Shown here piece after piece: positions 11,810 through 25,432 of a DNA stretch of 64,000 nt (positions are counted from its first letter, which is position 1; the number at the start of each line of letters is the position of its first letter). The notes under the pieces are model-generated. The model saw nothing but the letters and a program-made list of their open reading frames with translations, had not been told where the DNA came from and made no database searches. The stretch spans positions 36,365,888 to 36,429,887 of the forward strand of contig NC_091928.1 in the NCBI RefSeq assembly GCF_041260155.1. The letters run 5' to 3'. Source of the stretch: Ptychodera flava. Its lineage: Eukaryota > Hemichordata > Enteropneusta > Ptychoderidae. The position numbers and the translations under genes are program-made.

Positions 11810-11811
11810 AA

Positions 11812-11873
11812 TGAGTAAATGCTAACTTTTTACGTTCCGCTTCTACCACGAAGAAAAATCTGTTTGGGTCGAA
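11812..11873 (-). pseudogene. Relic P450 heme exon, N-terminal part (spacer C-A)
   Basis: The minus strand gives RFDPNRFFFVVEAERKKLAF, matching [20 protein letters not shown] of gene A exon 11. The acceptor AG present in genes A and B is altered to CG here. Together with 9,980-10,094 it reconstitutes one exon split by the 1.7-kb insertion between the two copies of TGAGTAAATGCT. Confidence 0.75.
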
Positions 11874-12615
11874 TCGGTGAATCTTAGCGAAGCACGTTTT
11901 ATTAATGCAGGGTAAGAAACCCAAAGGCGAGTGCTGAACTGTTTGAATTTGGAAACAGGTGACAGATGGTTTTTTTAAAATATGAGGGCAAGACAGATAC
12001 TTTTTTTTCAGTGATTGTTTATAGTTTTTCGTCCAGAGCCTAATTCCAATAATGGAGAATAGAAGCACGCTGTGAAAGAGGCAATATAACATGAAATGGA
12101 AATAAAAGTTAAACCAGCAGTTCGGAAAACAAGCCACAGAACAATCCGGAAAAATGAAGTCTGATATCAAAATACAAAACGTTACTAAGTCAATGTTACA
12201 TTTTTAGTACGGGTCTTTTATGGCTATACAGTACCTTCGCTGAAAGATGGCGAGCATACAAAGAAGGCTATGTGGCAATAAACCTTATTAGATTTAATGC
12301 GTAATGGATTCAAGACGTAACATCTGTGCTAAACAAATACGGTTCGCCCAATACATATTTCCAGGGTTCCAAATTAATTTCAAAGTAATTGGCACATTTT
12401 TGAACGTCATGTGCACTCGAAAGCACCTGAAAAAAGCGACACGCTATATGTATACCGCCGGCAGTATAAGAAAGATTTAGAGTAATTTTTGAATAAACTG
12501 TTGTGCTCAAAACAAGAGACACAAAGAAATTTGATACAGTCTGTTTTGGATTTCTCTTGTAAGTTTATCATTCGCTACACCATTTTCGATTTGAGAAGAT
12601 CTGTGTTACGGGTTG

Positions 12616-12866
12616 TCATTCTCTTTTTTCTAACGTGATCTTAATTTCATCGCTCGGCAATGTAACAAAACCATACATTCGTTTTATATTTTGACATCCC
12701 ACTAGATGAAATTTGAACTTTCTACAAAGTGTTGCCAATAGCACCGAAGCCTCGGGTCGGATACACGATATCCGGACAGATCCTCTTTCCAGCGAATCCA
12801 AACGGAGAATATGCCAACTTGTGACGCTCTGCAACTTTTTCAGGGAGAAATCGGTCCGGGTCGAAC
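12616..12866 (-). pseudogene. Gene A exon 11: heme-binding exon with two 1-nt deletions
   Basis: The exon opens with an AG acceptor and reads [20 protein letters not shown], then [12 protein letters not shown]. It then runs out of frame as DIVYPTRG and stops. In gene B the same place reads CPGYRVSDAEAS. The C-terminal piece ([15 protein letters not shown] ... ITLEKRE) is still readable in another frame and ends at TGA 12616-12618. Loss of the residues after the cysteine would remove the L-helix and the C-terminal strand, so no working P450 is expected from this frame. Confidence 0.85.
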
Positions 12867-15800
12867 CTGTGTATGAAAGTGAAGTAAGATTTATTAATTA
12901 GAATTCATCGATAGGAAGTGAGTGTTGAACTGTTATTTTATTTTCGGAATAAGCGAGAGTTTACAGATGTATGCACAAATCAGTTCTCATCACGACATAG
13001 CATATCACATGCTTAGCCATCCAGTTTTTGCTAATTATTTTCTGCTTAGGGCCCAGGTCGTCCGGTTGAGAATACAAACCTTCACCTTGGCTTCACATGG
13101 CATCGACTTTCTTTATAAGATAATGATGTATTACATGAAGATCACCATTTTCACAAAATTATGTGTGTGTGTATCACGGTGGTTAAATGAACGGTCGTTA
13201 CAATATTTTGTAGTATAATTTTACATGACTGTTTAACTTGTTAAAACGTTTGGCCTTGAAAGGGAGGGGAGTCACCCTTCGGACGTCACAATACTGCGGG
13301 TATCGCACTGTTTTTCGACGGTCAGCCACTTTTTAATGTCGAGGGAAAAGACTGATCACCTCCTATATCATATGATTCCATGTCGTATCAGAATGAGAGT
13401 CAGTCGGAATGCAACGTACACAGCAAGACGAATTACGGCGAAGTAAAAACGACACGAGCCCTTGACACATATATTGCCAATCAGCAAAAATCAAAATGTT
13501 CATGGACCGTTTTTTCCGTGATCACCGTCATGCGATATCGTGCAAAGTTTAGAAATAGATACACATATTACCTAAAATATATTGATATCTGATATTGAGA
13601 ATGACCTGCTTTCCATTTGTTGCTTTTTTTATTTTGGAGTTGATTTCGCAAAATGAAGACTTTGAGAACTGCATAAAAGCTTAAACAAAGTGATGTAATT
13701 TTAAGAGTTGGAAAGCCCGTCCTGGAGTGCAATCTACGTTTTAAAGTTCAGATATACCTTTCTGGGTCGGGCCATATGGTCTTGTCTGCCAAAACAACAC
13801 CCAGGGCGTGTACTACTCCAGCCTGAAAAGACAAGAGAGATAAAACACATTTTATCATACATTAATTTTATCGTACATTAGTATCATCGAAAGCTTAAAG
13901 AACTCTTCCGACTCTACACGGGATAATAATCAAATTTGATTGACTCGATGAACAAAGTTAAGGAAGAATTTGGCCAAAACTTATACCCTCATTTTAGCGG
14001 GAACGGTCAAATTGATATGCAGGGCCGTTACACTGCAGAGCAATCACATTTTAAGTGTATTTTTCAATTAAAATGTATGCGTCTCGAAAGTAGAAGACTC
14101 AAACGTTTGCTCAAACTTTCCTCGAGGAATCTTTCATTCTTTCTCTTTCAAAATCAGTAATGAAAATCAGGGGTCACTGTACCAATCTTAGTACTAGAGA
14201 AACAAGATACCAATTTTTCACCGATATTTTGAATACAAAATGGCCGCTATCCCTTTGTTAACTCAATGCAAAACATTACATATCGATTTTCTGAATAAAC
14301 TCAGACAGTTAAAGTTTTTCTTACGCCATGGTCTTCAAAATGATCCCCGAGAAGTGGTAAATCAGAAAATGGCAAAAGTTTGAGAGTCCGAATACATGTC
14401 CCCAGAGGCTCATATTTAGATTGACTTAATAAGACTTATGATACGCATTTGATACAGTTGCCCTCAATTGGAAATGTAAAACACACTACATCTCCTAATA
14501 AGTATTGCTCCTTACTCCTTTTGGAATAGTGTAATCCAACACTTTCATGTCCGCTTCGTAATTCACTCTTGCAGCAAATGGGGCAAGTACAGCACAGCGT
14601 AGGGTTTCGTCCAGAACTCTTTTGAGGTATCTGTTAAAAAGAATATGGGGCATCTCCTTTACCTTTTGGTAAAATTTTTTACTGCAGGCTTAGAGAGTAA
14701 AGTGTCCGTACGCTACAAAGCTTATACGTTTGCTGGATATTACAAGTAAATTTTATGTGCAGAAAACTGTTTAAGCAAACTTGACTTGACACAATCCCAA
14801 AGAAGCAATATCTACTGACAAGGTCACCATTTCAACAAAATACTGCAATCGCTTAGAAAAAATCCATTATGACATGTAGAAATGAAAAATTATTCCATTT
14901 GACGGTCGTGTATGGAACTTTCAATGTAGCCAAGGTAATTCTCTCTGGGACATAAAGTTAAGCTGTACATCTCTTTTAAGCTAGCACACATGTACGACGA
15001 TGGGTGGGACAAAAAAAGCAACATGATTTCTTTAAGATATAATTTATGAAATCACTGACAACCTCAAAATCTTTTTATTTGTGCATCCAGCTAAGTGAGT
15101 ATATCGACCGTTGGTATTAAAAATATGTGTTTTAAAAATGTTACCAAGTGGGAGTGCCTCTTTAATACTCGTCTGAAAGTCGAGAAAAACGAATATAATA
15201 GAGTGATTACCTTAACTGACTTTGGTTTTGAAAATCAATATTTCGTTCATTCCCGAGGACTTCGACTAGTTCTTCGTGAAGCTTGTCCTGTATTTCCATG
15301 TCTTGTGCCAAAAAGTATATCGCCCATACAAGCACTAGGAGAAAGAAGTTGAATCCTGGGTGACATGTAGGTTTATTGGAGCATGAATTTTGATTAGTTT
15401 AAATACCAACAATAACCAGTGTCTTGTCAGATTTAGAAGCTTTGCTAAAGTCACAGGGATGGTAAGGCATATAATCTGCAAGTTAGAGATGTTAGATATT
15501 CATCATATTAGGTGCAATAGACACATACATCTTATTACATCTTTATCATTACCATGCAAAGCTTACAAAAATTGGCCACTGCATCAAAACGTGATAATAC
15601 AAATAAATTCACACTAATTTGTTCACTGTATTACAGAATAATACATGTAAATTCACATGAGTCCACATGAATACAGGCGTAAAGCCGTTTTTGGCAATTT
15701 TTTTATATTTTGTCGTCTGTTCTTGCTTTCTTAATGAGTGTTTTCTCCCCGTTCCGTTTTATTTTTTTCTGTTTTTTAATGTACATACTGTATTTTCTTG

Positions 15801-18800
15801 CATCTCGACACTGTGTGAGAAGAGTCTTTAGCTCTACGGTCTATCGAGTTTAAATAAAGTTAATAGCAATAATGACAATAATAATAATGTAAGCGTGCTG
15901 AATACAAGCAACGGATTCTTGACTGTATTCATCTATATATGCACTATTCAGCTAAAATACAGGCAATAATCCATGCTATGCTGTAAGTATTATGGGGTTT
16001 TCACGCACGGTGTGCCTCTGTATATATAATAAATGCTACTACATCGACATAACCAATCTTGTTAACACATGAGCATATGTGGTTTCATCAAATATTGTGA
16101 TTTTTGTAAAGGTTAGGGCGATGTAACAAGAACTTTATCAAGGATGATAATATTGAACACGCAAGTACGTTAAGGCATGGGTTTCATACTTAATATTTTA
16201 CAGCAGGTAAGGATGAAGTTTTTTAGAAAGTTCTGATAGAAATAACTTTAATAATTGCAACAATAAATGTCTATCAGTATGTATAGACAGAATTTTAGCA
16301 AAAATTTAGATTTTGACGAAGTCTCGTAATCAACAGGCTATATTTGCTAGCAAAAATCACATATTGGAATAAAGAATATATTTCAACTTCGAGACAAAAA
16401 TTTATTTAAACTTAATCGTTAATATATATTAAGTAGAATAAAGTATTGACCAGAAAACACAAGACACGGTCCATGAACAGGCTTGAACAGCGTCCAGGAA
16501 GCGCGTGCAAAGTTTTTAAAAAGTGAAAAAAGTCAAACGAGTTACAAGCAGCCGGGTAAGGCGCGACAGATTTGAAGTTTAGAGGTTACAACTTTGAATA
16601 ATTATTACTTCTTCTGAGGGCGCTCTATACAGGCGCGCTCCCAAAGGGACACCGTAAAAGCTCGTGTAAACGACCACTAACAAATTCAAAACCATTAACT
16701 TTTCACAAGATTTTTCTTCAAAAACCTAAAAAATAGAGCAACATTTTACATTTTTCGGACATTTTTAAATATTTCATACATATTTCATATTTGTATTCAG
16801 GCCATGGTGTCTGTTATGTTGAATGATAATGCTCTTTCACAATATGCAGAAGAGACAGAGATGTTGAGCATACTGTTGAAAGTTTTTAAAATCTATGAAT
16901 TTAGCGGGGAAATGTGACAGTCTTGTTTTGGTCACGCCACTGTGTCAGTCAACATTATTTATATTCTATCTGTTTAGGGATAATAAAACAAAGGAGCGGA
17001 CAAAATTTCAATCAATTCTGACCTTATCCTTGAAAAAATACAGTCCGGTATGTTTTCTACAGTGTCCCATGCCTTAACGTACTTGCGCGAATATTCAGGG
17101 GAATATTTTATTTACTCACTGTAGGCTGTAGTATGGTAACCACCAAGGAAGAACAGGGAAGCGTCGCTGAACAATAGTTCGTCAGTTGCGCAGAAATCAA
17201 TGAGAACGTCAAGGAAGTTCCTGTCTTCCTCCCTTAGTGGAGGATTGTCACGTCGGTGTTGAATTGCTTCTTGTATCAGCCCACGCCAGGCATTCAAGGC
17301 TGAAAAATGGAGCAAAAATTTAAAGTTAGGTTTTCACTAATAGTATCACTCGTAAACCTGGTAGTTTTTCTGATGGCTTGGTTTGTCTATCTGTTTGTTT
17401 ATTGTGTTTGAAATACTGGACGGATCCAATATGGATGACCAAGATCAAAAAATGCATGGAAACGGAGAAAGGTTTATTTAAGCCAACAACATTTAGGTTC
17501 AATAGATGTTTTAGAAGGCATTACGAAACCATGACTTAACACCATTCTGATAAATGACTTCCCAAACAGGATGTTTTGCTTAACTCAACATTGTGTTGCA
17601 GGGCGTACTCTTAATTGAATTATTGCATCGCCTAATAAATGTTGGAGTGGTTTAAGGACTTCGCTGCTAAACATTAAGGAGATAGAAGGATGTGATGTAC
17701 ATCTGTCAGATTAAAGAACTTAATTTTATAACTCTACCACTGTCTAAATCCATACTGGCTGTAATACGCTCTTCTAGATATGCGAAAATAAATTAGCATG
17801 CTAATATTCTATGGCTGACTTTGCGTCTGTAACAACATTTGACAATTTGCTAGGGGTAAAAGAATGGAAGTGCAGATCGCCGTCTTTCTAATAATTATTT
17901 TCAAGTAACGCCTTGTTTGCGATCACAATTGCCGTAATCTTCAAAACAGAAGGCGTTTGATCCAGCATGTGTACCGTATGCTGATATTATATCCTACGAG
18001 AATCATACAGCCTCCAGTGGAAGATCCCCGCTGGTATTTGAATTGTAGCCTATGTAGAAGCTTGGATTGGGTGTAAGATTATGGTTACAGCCACGTCGGC
18101 TTGTTGTTGGGAGTATAGTAGAGATAACATAACAAACCCGTATTGAATTTCTCTTCATTTGCAGGTCCAACGTCAGACATCTTCTGGTTAAGCGCCTCCA
18201 TGGTCTGGAAAGGATCATGAACAAAGGTGAATGCTTGACTCGATCGATCTTAGTTTGATGGACAGTGAAATTCGTCCACTTTAATCCCCTTAACTTTCAC
18301 TAACTTGTTTCCAACCAACAGATGACAAAGCTTCATCAAATAATCTATGGCTTAAGTGACAACGTTTCAATATGGTTATTCCTGTTGATGACGATAGCTT
18401 ATTCGTTTTTTTTATTTGGATAATACCAGTGCATAATTTACAGATTCGCTCCTTGGTAGTAGCTAGGTAGTGTGAGTATCGTAAGAGCTATTAATTTACA
18501 CCTGCGTCTGTAACCTTGGGAGTTTCGTCGTACAGTAAGTTACGGTATCAGAGGACGCGGAGTCCGATAACTTTGACGTGGAGTACAATAACTTTAAGTG
18601 ATATCAGACGCTATTTGACCTTTGACCTCGTAACACCCTTACGTCGACACGGGGAAAAACAAGGGAAGATTTTACATTATTTACAAACATATTGCTTCTT
18701 AACAGTCAGTATATCATGCAATGATTAGTGCCTAGTCCAACGCCTGTGAATTTGAGTATGATTATGCCGCTGACGTCCAATTTCTATCACTCGTACTGCG

Positions 18801-19440
18801 CTGCGTGGTTTGACATCAACTTCATTGTGCGTTTAGCGGACGCGCTGAACGCATTCCCCTCTACTTGCCATCACTCAGTACAGCCAGCATCCTAAAACAC
18901 CTGAATTTCGGCTTTCTGTCTGGTAAAATTGGACTAACAATGTGCATTATAATAAATCAATCTCAAAATACCGGGATTTTGTCCATCTCGGACAATACCT
19001 CCACTGCACGGTGTACTCGGACATAAATACCGATATTTTTTGAATAACCTTTTATTATCACAATTGCGATACTCTATGTACTCTTACTATGTACCTGTAA
19101 ACCTAGTCTAATACATTGAATCCGATCTGCCCTAAATTGCAGTGCCAACAACATTTCAGATAGTTCCCTACACCCTCAATTATCTGCACAATATGTAAGA
19201 CAATTGCACTTACAGTCTCGTAGGTGTCGCGGAGTTCAATGACTTTCTCTTCGTCTTTGAAGAAGTCACCATAAGACACCCTTCCGAAAGCCCTGCTTAC
19301 ATAAGATGATAAGTGCGGTTGCAGAGGTATAGTTTCACCCGGAGGAATGGAGGAAAGGGTCTCCAATGTATCATCAGCGACCTTTGGAAAGAAAGAACAG
19401 TGTAAATAACCAGCGGTAAGTCAATAGTTCGGAATACAGG

Positions 19441-19800
19441 ACGGACGTACGTACGTACGTGCGTAGTACGTACGTACGTACGTACGTACGTACGTATGTA
19501 TGTATGTATGTATGTATGTATGTATGTATGTATGTATGTATGTATGTATGTATGTATGTATGTATGTATGTATGTATGTATGTATGTATGTATGTATGTA
19601 TGTATGTATGTATGTATGTATGTATGTATGTATGTATGTATGTATGTATGTATGTATGTATGTATGTATGTATGTATGTAGCATGCAGGCAGGCAGGCAG
19701 GCAGGCAGGTAGGTAGGTAGGTATGTATGTATGTGGTATGTAGGTAGGTAGGTAGGTAATGTATGTATGGATGTATTTGTGTGCGTGTGTGTACACGCAG
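19441..19800. repeat. (TACG/TATG)n microsatellite in gene A intron 4
   Basis: Long TATG array followed by GCAG and GTAG blocks, starting about 60 bases from the exon 5 acceptor (minus strand). Confidence 0.95.
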
Positions 19801-19845
19801 GTATGTATGATTTTTTCATCTACGTGTCATTCATGGATGATAAGG

Positions 19846-19945
19846 CAGGGGATTTGGCAGGGCTGTTTTGAATGTTATGCCTTCGCTATATGACCGGGTG
19901 CTGTACGTTGTTGGTTCGAATCCGATCGAAAATATAATGATTTGA
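19846..19945 (+). mobile_element. tRNA-like SINE in CYP20 intron 4 (gene A)
   Basis: Orthologous to the copy at 3,524-3,625; B-box GGTTCGAATCC near 19,912. Confidence 0.55.
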
Positions 19946-20524
19946 CAGTGGTATGTAATTACATACATACGCAATTACTTGAATGTTAGTTTGTGTAATT
20001 ATGTGCATGTTTGTACGTAGATAAATATAACATGAAACTTGTAATCATTATATGTTCTACCCGGCATTTTGAACGCACTGTTCAAAGATGTTTTGTGTAG
20101 AATTGTTTTAATTAGAAAATTAGTTAGTGTTTGTTCCTGAAGATGTACGCGTCATTTTAAAAATAAAAATTCCAAATCCTCTCGTTACTTATTGTGGAGG
20201 AATCACGGAGACTTATTTTCACAGGTATAAGAATATGATTCGTACTATTTTACCTCTTGAATACATTTGTAGTAATTCTTCACGGCCTCATTTTGGAACG
20301 CAACATCATATATCTTCCGCCTGTGTTTGCCTTCCTTACCATTGGTTGTCTGGAGGCTGATATCACCTATTATTGGCGTCAGAAAATCAAACAGCTCAAC
20401 TGCAAGGGGGACAAATCAGTCATTGGAAATTTGTCATATGTTTTGAAACATTTACATACTTCATTATCTTCACTGTTTTATTTCCATGTCGAGTAATGGC
20501 GATGTTTAACAAGGGATTTGTTAA

Positions 20525-21245
20525 TGTAGATGCAATATCGCAACGGTGCTGTGGCGTATCAATCACGCTCGGGTCAAGGGTCATCGCCAAAGAATCGCTA
20601 CGAGCCACCCCATAGACTTTTTTGGTAGCTGTTAGGCACCATTTTACAAGTGGTATAGCCATAAACTGATGACGTCAAATCACCGAACACAAAACGCAGA
20701 CGCCTTGTAATTATGGCACTGTGTTTTGTGCAGGGCAATTGGACGTCATCAGTTTGTGACTATACCACTTGTAAAATGATACCATTTACTACAATACCGA
20801 TCGGTGTCGATGATTTAGCTCATAAAATAATAAAGTTGGTTAATATTTGAATAAATCAATCTACACCTACTTTTTCACTGACTATCTACGACTCACCTTC
20901 TCCTACTCCTGCTAACTAACTTGACTGTAACAACATGTATTTTCAATCATTTATCGGTGAGCCATCGACGGTTTCTGCTCGAATTTGAACTTTTGACCTC
21001 CAACGTATTCACTACGTTTTACGCGAGATCGAGAGGGCAAACGTCGCAGAGTCCGTCGACTGCTCACAGGAAAATGGTTATTTATTCAAAATGGATATTT
21101 ATTCAAAGATTAATAGATTTCATTAGGTGTCCTAGTAAACTACCAAAAAGTCTATGGGGTGGCAGGCAGCTATTCTGCGGGGATGACCCTTGTCCCGAGC
21201 GCGATCGATTCGCCACAGCACCGCCGCGATATCACAGGTATTGTC
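20525..21245. repeat. Foldback element in CYP20 intron 3 (gene A)
   Basis: Same outer arms as at 4,186-4,931, with the inner hairpin at about 20,637-20,782. The right arm has lost a short piece near 21,125. Confidence 0.7.
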
Positions 21246-24134
21246 TATCATACCTTATCGCAAAGGGAGGCAGTAACGTGTACAAAATCTGACACCCAGG
21301 CATTGACTTTGTGCATTTGGTTTGTCTGTTTTGATCTTGCCTTTAAAAAGTATAACATAAGAAGAGCTCCTCAAATAAACCTTAATGCGATTACCGCTTC
21401 GTTGTGTTTTCTGTCTCGTTTTCACTTTTAAAATACCGTTTAGTTTGAAAGTATCCGAACGATTAAGCATAACGTTTGTTTATATTATTTAAAAGGTAAA
21501 AAAAATAAATTTTATGATCTGTAATCAGTTCTCGTGGGAGCTCGCAATTATGGCCACGCTATGGTTGCATTTCACAAAACTACAGAACCATGTGTGTGAC
21601 TTTTATGTCAGCTTCTCTGTGATAATTAAACAATTTGAACTCACAGAAATATTTCTCAATAGTACAAAGCGTATTAAGCCCGATTTCGTCTTGGTAATAT
21701 TTGGATGTTAATTCACATACCGGGTCTGTCAAATAGCTTGATGTGATCCTTCCAGGCTTCGGGTGACGCTAGACTGACGTAATAATGCTTACCATACCAG
21801 AATGACGCAACACGGCCATATTTGTCATGTAACTTGAATAGAAAGTCGGGAAAACCACCTGCTTCCGTAATGTCTTGTAAATTGCCATCCCTAGTTATGA
21901 AAATATAGTAGTATTTGAGAGCTGGTAACATGGTGATCATTTTTACGGTATGCAAGTACTATAACATGATAAATGTTTGTTACTTGGAAAAAAACAATTC
22001 TTCGATATAGGTACTGATTCAAATCTATTCGCTCGAAATACATATTTACTTTTTCTGCTACTACGCCAACGGCAAACGCTTTTGAACAACATTCACATTA
22101 CAATGGCATCGCGTAAACCATGATACCAGGAACCGAACAAAAATACGGAAAAATTATTAGGAGTGACAGTTATCTTGTCAAATACACATTCCATCGACAG
22201 AACACAATCAAATTAACTGTCTTAACTTGCAAAAAAAAATCGATAAACCTACTCGGGGTGTCGTTTCTCCATTCCTGGTATTTTCTTCACTGTTGTCAAT
22301 TTTTCTTCAGCATTTGCGACTTTGTCACCATCCTGCAAAAACGTGAGTGAAGGATTAGTTTCTTTGTTGTTTGTAAAACATAGCATGGGAAGCAATTTTG
22401 AATTTAAGTCAACTGATTTGGCTGAGCGTTAAAATCCGAAGAACTGTTACATTTAAATATAACCAATCGAACATATTTGCAAGTTCATCAAAAATAGCTC
22501 TAAATGCACAGTTAAACTTCAGGCATCTTCAAAAATGTCTGAAATGTCCCATCTATCGGTTGAGATCTCAAAAGTTTGGTGCATGCAGTGTATGACTCTG
22601 TTTCTCGTATGGTTTCAACTGGTTCAGTTCAAAACATTTCGCGACCCTAAGTAATAGTTACGAGCCTAGGCTCTATAATACCTGGAGACATAAACACTGG
22701 CTTGTAATATAGATGTGGCTTTAAAACTAATCTCTCAATCCTCCTTTGAATTGATACATGTGTGGCTCTAACGCTCTTCTCTCTACAATACTTTGTACTG
22801 TGCGCTACCCTTCTGCAGACTAACTAAATTCCGTGAACTCACCAATCTTTTAACACCGGTTTCATTTAGGCTACATTCGTTACGATTCGAACTAATTTGG
22901 ATAATTTGATCTTCATATATTTCAAATTTCTCAAACGTTTTAGGTATCTAGAGCTGGATGTTGAATTATTACAAATTACTCATAAAAACAAGTGTATAAC
23001 TCAAAGTAGATGAGCATACATTTACAGGTTATAGGGACATTACTTCACCATCCTATTATCTCAAATTAGTTCTAATCGTGTTTCGTATAGTCTGTCAAAT
23101 GTGCCACTATTTTTCGATTATGCAAATTGTTCAAAAGGAGTATGCAGTAGTCAAGAACATTCTGGGACTTATACAGTGGAAAGACAATGGAAAGTCACCG
23201 ATATCTTGTAAACGTTAACCCCCTGGACCTAGGACCATTCCCGATGGCGTAATTTCGGAGGTTATATTCAAGCTTTGGAAAAGCATTAAGGACATACATT
23301 ATCAGCTGTTTCCATTAATTTAAGCAAACAGAACATGATACTACTGTATTTATTCAAAATTTTAGGATTTAGTTGCCAAATTTTTTTGTTGATATATAGT
23401 ATTTCAAAAAACGTGAAAATTTCACAAAATTTGACATTGTTGGAGAGGAGTTGAATGTTACTGAAGTGTTGAAATCAGGGGAAAAGGAACCAAGGAAGGC
23501 TTTGCATACATAAATGTACATTAACATTCATTTTCGCCCGAGTTTAATACGTCTGCATGCCTTTACAAAAGAAGTCCCGTTAAAATCTAATATTTTCGTA
23601 TTTGGTCAATAAATTTATGACAATTGAATTTCTGCAAAGAAAAAATATACTGAGCAATAAACGCTGTATTATTAGCAACGGCGCCACCATAGGTCGATTC
23701 ACTAATTGCACAATGTATTATAAGCTCACATGTTGCTCTAGAACTATGGAATTGGCGAGTTCTTAAAGGCCAGGAAACCCTACCACTTTATGCTTCCCAC
23801 GAAACTTTGAGCTGATCTATATCCACAGTTGGTAGGTACACGGTGAACGTCCCTCCCTCGTAGATGAGAATTCTATGACAGCTGAGAGGATGTTCGCCGT
23901 ACACACTGCTAACTGTACAAGTGCCCATAGCATGCGCAGTTAATTGGTAGCCTTTTCCCCTCAAAGATCACACATCAGAGTGCAAGCCGTACAACTCGTA
24001 CACGAAATGGATTCAGTAAAGATTACAAATTAACGTACCTTTGAAAATCGAGCAGTAAAGATTGGTCTTAGGCATTGGTATAGAATCGAAATAACAACGA
24101 TAGCCAGGGCGAATAAAACAGCTACATTCGCCAT

Positions 24135-25317
24135 CTTGTTTTACTGTCACATATTTAACGTCCCTGGAAATACCGTTCACCAGGTCATGGGTCGTCCGTG
24201 CGAAGGTCACTTAACCTTACATGAGGTGGGTTGATAAATTGAACCGTCATGGATGCTTGCTGTAGTCCCAATTCATTAGAGGTGTCAAACATTTTGAGCA
24301 TTTATGCTGGGCTCCCTGATCGGGCTGCTGTGCAAGCTTTACATGGGTGAGCTAAACGGAAGACAATAGGCTGCGTTCACAAATAACGGTAAGGGGGTGG
24401 GGGCTGGAGGAATCGCGATTGAAATCGTACTGTTTTTCAGATACCCACTCAGTACCCTCAAACATTTTCGTGTCCCCCCACCGTCTATATAATCACAAAT
24501 TTTCAAGTAGGGATGCACGCATGGGAAAAATAAACATGTATTTGTAGAGCCATATTCCTAAGGCAAGTTCTTAAATTGATTCATTTTTAAACACATCGGT
24601 GCACTTTTTTATTTATCAGTAAAAGCAGACTTGAGTTAATCAAATTGAAGAGCACATAAAATTCAGCTGAAGAGCACATAAAATAACAATCATGAGAGTA
24701 TGCAAATTGTGAATTCCTGACTACATTAGATGCTACATATGCGTCAACGCGAAGTGGGAAAATGTTCCGGTTGATGACGCAGAACAGGGGTAGTGTCTAT
24801 TGACATCCGGGTGTCAATAGCCAGTAGCTGCCCTATATGGCTATTGACGCCCCTCGACCGGCGACCCTATTCGAATACCTCCAGAATGGAGCTAAGTTAT
24901 GTCGTCAATTTTCTTGTTCCAAACAAGTTGATGGCCACTTATTTATTCATGTAAATGCGAATACTGGACAGTGTAGGTTGCTTAAAAATGACCAGCCAAG
25001 CAAAAGATGGAAATGAAGAGATGAAGAAAGACTAACACGTCATCAAAAATACTGACACCTAGGCCTTACATGTATATCCCATGAAACAGCACAGGATCAC
25101 AAGGTAAATTGGGAATAAACGATCACGTTCCTTGAACAAAACTAACTTTTTGGATTCTGTGTTTCGATTTTTTGTCGAACAGTTGTCAGTCTCTAAGTTA
25201 TGCTGCCTCTTAGACCACATTATGGAGTCGTCACTCTTGTCTTCCTATCCCGACTATTATTTCTTTGTCTGGGACTGAATTGATAGCGTACGTGCGTCGT
25301 ATATTTAACCTTGCAAC
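24135..25317. other. Gene A 5' flank and A-B spacer, no gene seen
   Basis: Matches the C-A spacer, with about 280 inserted bases near 24,340-24,620 (carrying a G-rich start near 24,390) and loss of the 1.24 kb that holds the (AATC)n array. No coding region recognised. Confidence 0.5.
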
Positions 25318-25432
25318 AAAATGGAACGTTTATTTTCTGCACAGTATTACCATTAGTACCGAACCCTGGGCGTATACGATGCGATATTTCGGACATACCC
25401 TCTTACCAGCGAATCCAAACTGAGTAAATGCT
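25318..25432 (-). pseudogene. Relic P450 heme exon, C-terminal part (spacer A-B)
   Basis: Nearly identical to 9,980-10,094, with the same heme segment FGFAGKRVCPKYRI and the same interruption point. It shows that the relic exon and its insertion were already in place when the spacer was duplicated. Confidence 0.75.

Larger units (their letters stand above)
10095..11811 (+). mobile_element. Tyrosine-recombinase-bearing insertion, copy 1
   Basis: A 1,717-bp insertion into the relic P450 exon, flanked by a perfect 12-bp direct repeat TGAGTAAATGCT (10,083-10,094 and 11,812-11,823). It contains, in order, a recombinase reading frame starting at the very edge, a 119-bp repeat R1 (10,971-11,089), about 600 bp of unique sequence, and repeat R2 (11,691-11,809) ending 2 bp from the direct repeat. 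R1-spacer-R2 resembles the split direct repeats (B1-A2-B2) of Ngaro/DIRS elements, but the long flanking duplication suggests target-primed or other insertion of a 5'-truncated copy. The exact family is unresolved. Confidence 0.7.
12616..24134 (-). pseudogene. CYP20-like cytochrome P450, gene A (chimeric, heme exon frameshifted)
   Basis: Eleven exons on the minus strand: 24039-24134, 22253-22332, 21721-21890, 20254-20399, 19214-19381, 18138-18204, 17120-17299, 15211-15334, 14516-14630, 13758-13822 and 12616-12866. All junctions are GT-AG with phases that fit gene B. Exon 7 ends with the I-helix segment GGYHTTAY, exon 9 holds ExxR (DETLR), and exon 11 holds FDPDRF and [10 protein letters not shown]. 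Exon 11 is 251 nt against 253 nt in gene B. Two single bases are missing just after the heme cysteine codon (near 12,765-12,780), so the frame is lost and a TAG follows about 19 codons later, removing the last 45 or so residues. Exons 1-5 resemble gene C and exons 6-11 resemble gene B. Either a pseudogene or an assembly error in this exon; the rest is intact. Confidence 0.85.
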
